Part shown: positions 49,801-58,800 of the stretch, piece after piece
Layout of the letters: each line of letters starts with the position of its first letter
How positions within the stretch are numbered: the first letter of the stretch is position 1
Assembly (NCBI GenBank): GCA_037783415.1
Contig: JAZGTN010000071.1
Location: 3,541,501-3,605,500 of the forward strand
Source: Leptasterias polaris
Taxonomy: Eukaryota > Echinodermata > Asteroidea > Forcipulatida > Asteriidae
Length of the DNA: 64,000 bases
Direction: 5' to 3'
Position numbers and translations under genes: made by a program
Notes under the pieces: generated by a model
Database searches by the model: none
What the model was told of the DNA's origin: nothing
Seen by the model: only the letters and a program-made list of their open reading frames with translations

Positions 49801-52800
49801 GGCTGATGGCTATAGGGTTTGGGGTGTATGCTAGGGTTTGGGCCGACGGCTAGGGTTTCTGTGCCGATGGCTAGGGTTTTGACCGATGGCTAGGGTTTGG
49901 GTGTAGGCTGTGGGTTTTTGCTGAGGGCTAAGGTTTTGGCTGCGAGGGCTAGGGTTTCACACATGCAATCAGTTCCCGGGAACTTGACATTCATGATGCC
50001 ATATCAACCACCCACCGCCTATGTCATCTTCACATAGTCTGTTGATGGTTTGTCTCTACCTTTCCCCTGATCAACCAGCCACTGAAGATTCTTGAGTTTC
50101 TTGAATGTGACTTACCGTGATAGTCTCATACTCGTCGATATAGTATTACACTAAAAACCAAACCCAGCAAACCTTTCTTTGGAACGTTGAATTATTCTGT
50201 TGTTTTGTAATTTTAGGAACAAATAGCAACATTATTACTATATACTATCTGTTAATACAGCCAAAGGAATGATGTTTTCAATGTAAACACAGCAACAACT
50301 GACGAAAAGTGCCCCCATAACACACTACTGTCGTCGTTTCAAGCCTACATAACCGTATTAACAACACTGAGCACACGGGTACACGGGTGTAGCGGGCGCC
50401 ACCATTTTGTATCTATAGGTTTCACCCCTCTAAATAGACTCCCATAGCAAACAATGATAAATGCTAAATATTCAAAAATTCTCAAAAAATAGTTAAAAGT
50501 CTCTCAGCCTCTTGAAAACCAATCAAATATATTTTCAGACCACTAAACTTCAGATTTCTTTTCAATTTTTGGCAGGTCAGCCGTTTGGAATTTTTGCTAA
50601 TTACCCAAGAAAAAAACACCCCCGAAAATGTGTTTTTTCCCAAACCGACTTGCCGCCAGTTTTCATGAGGCACTCCTCCAATTCCCAAGCTAAATAGGAC
50701 CAACTTTAAAGCCCAAATTTATCAAATCTCCTCAAAACTTGAAACCCAGAACCCCCAGGTTGTGATAAGTTCTTATAATTACACACTCTATTAGTTGCAT
50801 GACCCCCAAAACGTTATAATTAAAAATAAGTTGTGGGTTTACAAATTATGATAAGTAGCTTGGCGCATGAATTTTTGGTCGATTTAGAGTAGTGCACCCT
50901 ATAAGGGCAGTCAATTATTCTTTATGGGGGAAAACTTATGCTTAAAATGTTGAGAATAAGTCACTGATATGAAATCTGGAAAAAAAATTGGAATATTTTA
51001 TTGCGTTTGTCTACAACAAGGTCAAACATGTTGAAGCATTTACATGTACTTTAAGCAATGTGAGAGGAAAAACCTGCATGACACACTGTGTACATTATAT
51101 TGAATACTTGGAAGTTACGTCCAAATCTTCCCTCAAAAAGTTATTAACATGTCTCTTTTTCGTAATAAGATTCTAAAAACATTACAAAATATTTAATTAA
51201 TCGACAAGAGGGGGTTAATTATTGTGGATAAGCGGTAAAAAGGGAAACAGGTTGGAAGGGGGCCTTGAGTTGGGGGGGGGGGGGCGTTTTTGCTTTCCCT
51301 CCAACTTTTCTAACCATGTATTCATATTGAGTTTAAAATTGTGAACTTTATAACAAAGTTCCCAACAAACAAACACATTTTACCACATTTATTGTTCTTC
51401 CAAGTTTCATGTTGCTAGCTGTTAAGGGGGGGGGGGGGGGGTAAAGGGGTGGGCGGGGGTGGGCGGGGCATGTTGCAAAATTCCGTTCCAGATACTATAC
51501 GGTTAGTTGTGGACAATAGGATAAGACTGTAAACTAGGGTTTAGACTAAGAGCTAGGGTTTTGGGCTGATGGCTATAGGGTTTGGGGTGTATGCTAGGGT
51601 TTGGGCCGACGGCTAGGGTTTCTGTGCCGATGGCTAGGGTTTTGACCGATGGCTAGGGTTTGGGTGTAGGCTGTGGGTTTTTGCTGAGGGCTAAGGTTTT
51701 GGCTGCGAGGGCTAGGGTTTCACACATGCAATCAGTTCCCGGGAACTTGACATTCATGATGCCATATCAACCACCCACCGCCTATGTCATCTTCACATAG
51801 TCTGTTGATGGTTTGTCTCTACCTTTCCCCTGATCAACCAGCCACTGAAGATTCTTGAGTTTCTTGAATGTGACTTACCGTGATAGTCTCATACTCGTCG
51901 ATATAGTATTACACTAAAAACCAAACCCAGCAAACCTTTCTTTGGAACGTTGAATTATTCTGTTGTTTTGTAATTTTAGGAACAAATAGCAACATTATTA
52001 CTATATACTATCTGTTAATACAGCCAAAGGAATGATGTTTTCAATGTAAACACAGCAACAACTGACGAAAAGTGCCCCCATAACACACTACTGTCGTCGT
52101 TTCAAGCCTACATAACCGTATTAACAACACTGAGCACACGGGTACACGGGTGTAGCGGGCGCCACCATTTTGTATCTATAGGTTTCACCCCTCTAAATAG
52201 ACTCCCATAGCAAACAATGATAAATGCTAAATATTCAAAAATTCTCAAAAAATAGTTAAAAGTCTCTCAGCCTCTTGAAAACCAATCAAATATATTTTCA
52301 GACCACTAAACTTCAGATTTCTTTTCAATTTTTGGCAGGTCAGCCGTTTGGAATTTTTGCTAATTACCCAAGAAAAAAACACCCCCGAAAATGTGTTTTT
52401 TCCCAAACCGACTTGCCGCCAGTTTTCATGAGGCACTCCTCCAATTCCCAAGCTAAATAGGACCAACTTTAAAGCCCAAATTTATCAAATCTCCTCAAAA
52501 CTTGAAACCCAGAACCCCCAGGTTGTGATAAGTTCTTATAATTACACACTCTATTAGTTGCATGACCCCCAAAACGTTATAATTAAAAATAAGTTGTGGG
52601 TTTACAAATTATGATAAGTAGCTTGGCGCATGAATTTTTGGTCGATTTAGAGTAGTGCACCCTATAAGGGCAGTCAATTATTCTTTATGGGGGAAAACTT
52701 ATGCTTAAAATGTTGAGAATAAGTCACTGATATGAAATCTGGAAAAAAAATTGGAATATTTTATTGCGTTTGTCTACAACAAGGTCAAACATGTTGAAGC

Positions 52801-55800
52801 ATTTACATGTACTTTAAGCAATGTGAGAGGAAAAACCTGCATGACACACTGTGTACATTATATTGAATACTTGGAAGTTACGTCCAAATCTTCCCTCAAA
52901 AAGTTATTAACATGTCTCTTTTTCGTAATAAGATTCTAAAAACATTACAAAATATTTAATTAATCGACAAGAGGGGGTTAATTATTGTGGATAAGCGGTA
53001 AAAAGGGAAACAGGTTGGAAGGGGGCCTTGAGTTGGGGGGGGGGGGGCGTTTTTGCTTTCCCTCCAACTTTTCTAACCATGTATTCATATTGAGTTTAAA
53101 ATTGTGAACTTTATAACAAAGTTCCCAACAAACAAACACATTTTACCACATTTATTGTTCTTCCAAGTTTCATGTTGCTAGCTGTTAAGGGGGGGGGGGG
53201 GGGGTAAAGGGGTGGGCGGGGGTGGGCGGGGCATGTTGCAAAATTCCGTTCCAGATACTATACGGTTAGTTGTGGACAATAGGATAAGACTGTAAACTAG
53301 GGTTTAGACTAAGAGCTAGGGTTTTGGGCTGATGGCTATAGGGTTTGGGGTGTATGCTAGGGTTTGGGCCGACGGCTAGGGTTTCTGTGCCGATGGCTAG
53401 GGTTTTGACCGATGGCTAGGGTTTGGGTGTAGGCTGTGGGTTTTTGCTGAGGGCTAAGGTTTTGGCTGCGAGGGCTAGGGTTTCACACATGCAATCAGTT
53501 CCCGGGAACTTGACATTCATGATGCCATATCAACCACCCACCGCCTATGTCATCTTCACATAGTCTGTTGATGGTTTGTCTCTACCTTTCCCCTGATCAA
53601 CCAGCCACTGAAGATTCTTGAGTTTCTTGAATGTGACTTACCGTGATAGTCTCATACTCGTCGATATAGTATTACACTAAAAACCAAACCCAGCAAACCT
53701 TTCTTTGGAACGTTGAATTATTCTGTTGTTTTGTAATTTTAGGAACAAATAGCAACATTATTACTATATACTATCTGTTAATACAGCCAAAGGAATGATG
53801 TTTTCAATGTAAACACAGCAACAACTGACGAAAAGTGCCCCCATAACACACTACTGTCGTCGTTTCAAGCCTACATAACCGTATTAACAACACTGAGCAC
53901 ACGGGTACACGGGTGTAGCGGGCGCCACCATTTTGTATCTATAGGTTTCACCCCTCTAAATAGACTCCCATAGCAAACAATGATAAATGCTAAATATTCA
54001 AAAATTCTCAAAAAATAGTTAAAAGTCTCTCAGCCTCTTGAAAACCAATCAAATATATTTTCAGACCACTAAACTTCAGATTTCTTTTCAATTTTTGGCA
54101 GGTCAGCCGTTTGGAATTTTTGCTAATTACCCAAGAAAAAAACACCCCCGAAAATGTGTTTTTTCCCAAACCGACTTGCCGCCAGTTTTCATGAGGCACT
54201 CCTCCAATTCCCAAGCTAAATAGGACCAACTTTAAAGCCCAAATTTATCAAATCTCCTCAAAACTTGAAACCCAGAACCCCCAGGTTGTGATAAGTTCTT
54301 ATAATTACACACTCTATTAGTTGCATGACCCCCAAAACGTTATAATTAAAAATAAGTTGTGGGTTTACAAATTATGATAAGTAGCTTGGCGCATGAATTT
54401 TTGGTCGATTTAGAGTAGTGCACCCTATAAGGGCAGTCAATTATTCTTTATGGGGGAAAACTTATGCTTAAAATGTTGAGAATAAGTCACTGATATGAAA
54501 TCTGGAAAAAAAATTGGAATATTTTATTGCGTTTGTCTACAACAAGGTCAAACATGTTGAAGCATTTACATGTACTTTAAGCAATGTGAGAGGAAAAACC
54601 TGCATGACACACTGTGTACATTATATTGAATACTTGGAAGTTACGTCCAAATCTTCCCTCAAAAAGTTATTAACATGTCTCTTTTTCGTAATAAGATTCT
54701 AAAAACATTACAAAATATTTAATTAATCGACAAGAGGGGGTTAATTATTGTGGATAAGCGGTAAAAAGGGAAACAGGTTGGAAGGGGGCCTTGAGTTGGG
54801 GGGGGGGGGGCGTTTTTGCTTTCCCTCCAACTTTTCTAACCATGTATTCATATTGAGTTTAAAATTGTGAACTTTATAACAAAGTTCCCAACAAACAAAC
54901 ACATTTTACCACATTTATTGTTCTTCCAAGTTTCATGTTGCTAGCTGTTAAGGGGGGGGGGGGGGGGTAAAGGGGTGGGCGGGGGTGGGCGGGGCATGTT
55001 GCAAAATTCCGTTCCAGATACTATACGGTTAGTTGTGGACAATAGGATAAGACTGTAAACTAGGGTTTAGACTAAGAGCTAGGGTTTTGGGCTGATGGCT
55101 ATAGGGTTTGGGGTGTATGCTAGGGTTTGGGCCGACGGCTAGGGTTTCTGTGCCGATGGCTAGGGTTTTGACCGATGGCTAGGGTTTGGGTGTAGGCTGT
55201 GGGTTTTTGCTGAGGGCTAAGGTTTTGGCTGCGAGGGCTAGGGTTTCACACATGCAATCAGTTCCCGGGAACTTGACATTCATGATGCCATATCAACCAC
55301 CCACCGCCTATGTCATCTTCACATAGTCTGTTGATGGTTTGTCTCTACCTTTCCCCTGATCAACCAGCCACTGAAGATTCTTGAGTTTCTTGAATGTGAC
55401 TTACCGTGATAGTCTCATACTCGTCGATATAGTATTACACTAAAAACCAAACCCAGCAAACCTTTCTTTGGAACGTTGAATTATTCTGTTGTTTTGTAAT
55501 TTTAGGAACAAATAGCAACATTATTACTATATACTATCTGTTAATACAGCCAAAGGAATGATGTTTTCAATGTAAACACAGCAACAACTGACGAAAAGTG
55601 CCCCCATAACACACTACTGTCGTCGTTTCAAGCCTACATAACCGTATTAACAACACTGAGCACACGGGTACACGGGTGTAGCGGGCGCCACCATTTTGTA
55701 TCTATAGGTTTCACCCCTCTAAATAGACTCCCATAGCAAACAATGATAAATGCTAAATATTCAAAAATTCTCAAAAAATAGTTAAAAGTCTCTCAGCCTC

Positions 55801-58800
55801 TTGAAAACCAATCAAATATATTTTCAGACCACTAAACTTCAGATTTCTTTTCAATTTTTGGCAGGTCAGCCGTTTGGAATTTTTGCTAATTACCCAAGAA
55901 AAAAACACCCCCGAAAATGTGTTTTTTCCCAAACCGACTTGCCGCCAGTTTTCATGAGGCACTCCTCCAATTCCCAAGCTAAATAGGACCAACTTTAAAG
56001 CCCAAATTTATCAAATCTCCTCAAAACTTGAAACCCAGAACCCCCAGGTTGTGATAAGTTCTTATAATTACACACTCTATTAGTTGCATGACCCCCAAAA
56101 CGTTATAATTAAAAATAAGTTGTGGGTTTACAAATTATGATAAGTAGCTTGGCGCATGAATTTTTGGTCGATTTAGAGTAGTGCACCCATGGATAGACAA
56201 AACTAACGGATGCGCAGTGTGGCAGTAAACTATGTACTCTGTCTCCCTCTATGCCTTCAGGATAAGACAAGTCTTCCCAGTCTTTCCAAGGAAAGAATTA
56301 TGCATCTCTAAATCCCTCGCTATATTCATGCATTTTCTAGAGGATTACTTTAATAAATAATGTCATTTATTTTTCGTTTCAGTGCTTCCCATGATTCCTG
56401 TTACAATCTACACAAGCTTCATGCTGGTCTACCATCATGGAGTGTAAGTGTAATAATAATAATAAAAGTACAATTTATAATGCATAATAAAATATAAAAT
56501 AAAAAAATTGCCTAACATCTGAAGGCCACGGACGGCCACTTCCAGGTGAGGGCTACACTTCACTGATTTGGGCTATCGACCCAAATCAACTGTCACCAGG
56601 CCGGGACACGTTGCCACGTACTCCTGGGGCTGAAACAGGGTTACCCCCTTCAGTCCGTAAGGATGTAGGCACGCCTCCACTACCTTCCCAACTTTTTACG
56701 AAGCACTTATGGTTAAGCGCCGTTTTAGCAGAAGAGCTAAACATCCATTGGAGACAAACGGCACAAAATGGTCCTAACTGGGTCCAATAGACACCCTTGA
56801 ATCAAACAACTAAAACGTGCACGTAACAACTCTCAACCAATGACAGGTTGCCGTTGACCCGAGTGTTGAGGCGTTGAGCTTGTGACGTCATATTCAAGGG
56901 GTCCATAGGTCTTAAGCTGGTTATGATATGGGGTAAGCTGAGGGCTCGATCCCCGTGGGCAATACACCTGTTTACACCTGTTTCAATCCGACCAGTACAA
57001 CTGGGCTTCCCAGTTGGTCCCGGTAGTACGAGGTCCTCTATGGGATAATCCCCACCCCTTAGTAAGATTCCAGTCAACACAGAACAACACAAACAAACGC
57101 ACTTTACTACAGAATTTCAAATTTTAACTTTAGTCAAGACGTCTTTTTGGTTTTGTCCCACCAGATGTTGGCTTGCGGAGAGTGAGTACGAATGGTGTGT
57201 CGCAAGTTTTATCATATTAGTTCTCTTTGTAAGTATGAATCGATTTGCATTTAGAATAATTATAAGACAATTGAAATGAATATGCTATAATTTTTCATTC
57301 ACCGAAACCTCCGTAAATGAAAAGCAATGTAGTTTGTTTGCATTGATGCTTTTAAATGATTTGTTATATTGTGCGTTTGCCAATTTTATTATGTTTTGTG
57401 TCTTTTCTAAAAGAACTTAACAACATTCCAAAGCGCATTTTGAATATTCTGTAAATGAATAAAATATTGTATTATTTTTAATAATAACAATCGTTAAAAA
57501 ATGTTGAAGTTGATTTTTTCACGTTGACGTTTTTTTGTAAACGTTTGCTTTTAATTATGTTATATTTTCACAAACGACTACTGTTCTGAAATTTCAGATC
57601 AACCTGATCTTACTGCTCAATATTGTTCGAGTCTTGGTCACTAAATTGCGTGCAACTCCTTCATCCGGATCAAATACCTATACGTAAGTAAACCTTAGAT
57701 TAAACCTGTCGTTAGGTACTCACCTCAATTAGATTTAGGAAGAGTTCTGTGCCAAACCTCACCACATTACTTAACAAATAGATCTAATTTCATCTTTATT
57801 CAAACAAAGAATTTTGATACTTATTGCTTTTTTCCTGTTTTACAGTAATTTTGTTTAAAATGTCATATAAACTCTGTATTTTATTGTTTCTAATGTTCGT
57901 GGTACAAGCACTGTGTAATTCAGCCATTGGGCTGCAAGGAGTATTTTGAATAAACCAACAATAATAAACATTTGTTACTAATACAAATAAAAATATGCGT
58001 TTCCTCGGGAGAAAAATAAACACAATTCTCGATTTTTTGATTACTCACTGAAAAACTTCTAAAGCAACTTACCCCAATTATTAACAACTTCTGAGATACA
58101 ATGAGTACATCCAATTCCTTCTTGGCACAGGTTTAGCAGCAAAGTGTAGTTAAACAGTTTTCCCCGAAGTGTGTACCTCCTTCAGGTCATTGCACACGAA
58201 GCAAGTTTTTGGCAATCAGTTCCAGGCGATATCTAAAGAAGAAATAATATTCACATTTTGATTTCCAACTAATGTTCTTGTGGATGGTGAGACAAAGTTA
58301 AGAAAAATGTGTTGCGCTACCAACGTGTTCCTTTTGTTTGCAGTGCTGTTTGAGCATAACAATGTTCACAATGAAACAAATCGGTTCAGTAAACACAGAA
58401 AACCAATTAATGTAAATCCCAATGGTAGTAAGAAGTAACTATAACTAGTAACTATAACTGGTAGTGTTTTACCAAAAACATTGTCTGCAGAGACCAAATA
58501 CTTTTCTTTCTTTTTTTATGCAGGAGAGCAGTCCGAGCCACCCTGATCCTGCTTCCATTGCTCGGCCTACATTATATCCTCTTCCCGGTTAAACCCAAGG
58601 GTAACAAGGTGGCTGAAACCTTTTATAACTACTTCATTGCCGTCTTGCTGTCATTTCAGGTCAGAATAAATGTTTTTTATAGTTCATTTAACAACTCTAT
58701 AAAACCCGTTAACATTCAGGAAAACCTCATTATTTTAGGAAAATTTACAAATAAGTTTGGTGCTTAAAGTTTGGACGAGAAAGGTATTATAAGGTAAATG

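Larger units (their letters stand above)
48659..56188. repeat. Tandem array of a 1,763-bp unit in receptor intron 7
   Basis: Unit starts (tttcacccct) fall at 48661, 50420, 52183, 53946 and 55709: spacings 1759, 1763, 1763 and 1763. The fifth copy stops at 56188 after 482 bp. Each full unit is a 482-bp terminal-inverted-repeat element plus a 1,277-1,281-bp spacer with two long G runs, a G4-type cluster and a TAGGGTT-rich minisatellite. The first unit is 4 bp shorter because its G runs are 14 and 11 rather than 13 and 16. I saw no other difference in the parts I compared. The array fills about 93% of the intron. Confidence 0.97.

Noticed and set aside
48723..55992. Repeated 73-, 61- and 62-codon open frames in every unit of the array
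   Set aside because: They recur only because the DNA repeats. There are no coding signatures, the overlapping frames lie on both strands, and there is no start or splice context.
48659..56188. LTR-retrotransposon reading of the array (482-bp LTR, internal, LTR)
   Set aside because: The terminal piece lacks TG...CA ends, no primer-binding site or polypurine tract is evident next to it, and its ends are inverted repeats.
48659..56188. CRISPR-like array
   Set aside because: The repeats are 1.76 kb, with identical rather than unique spacers, in a eukaryotic intron.
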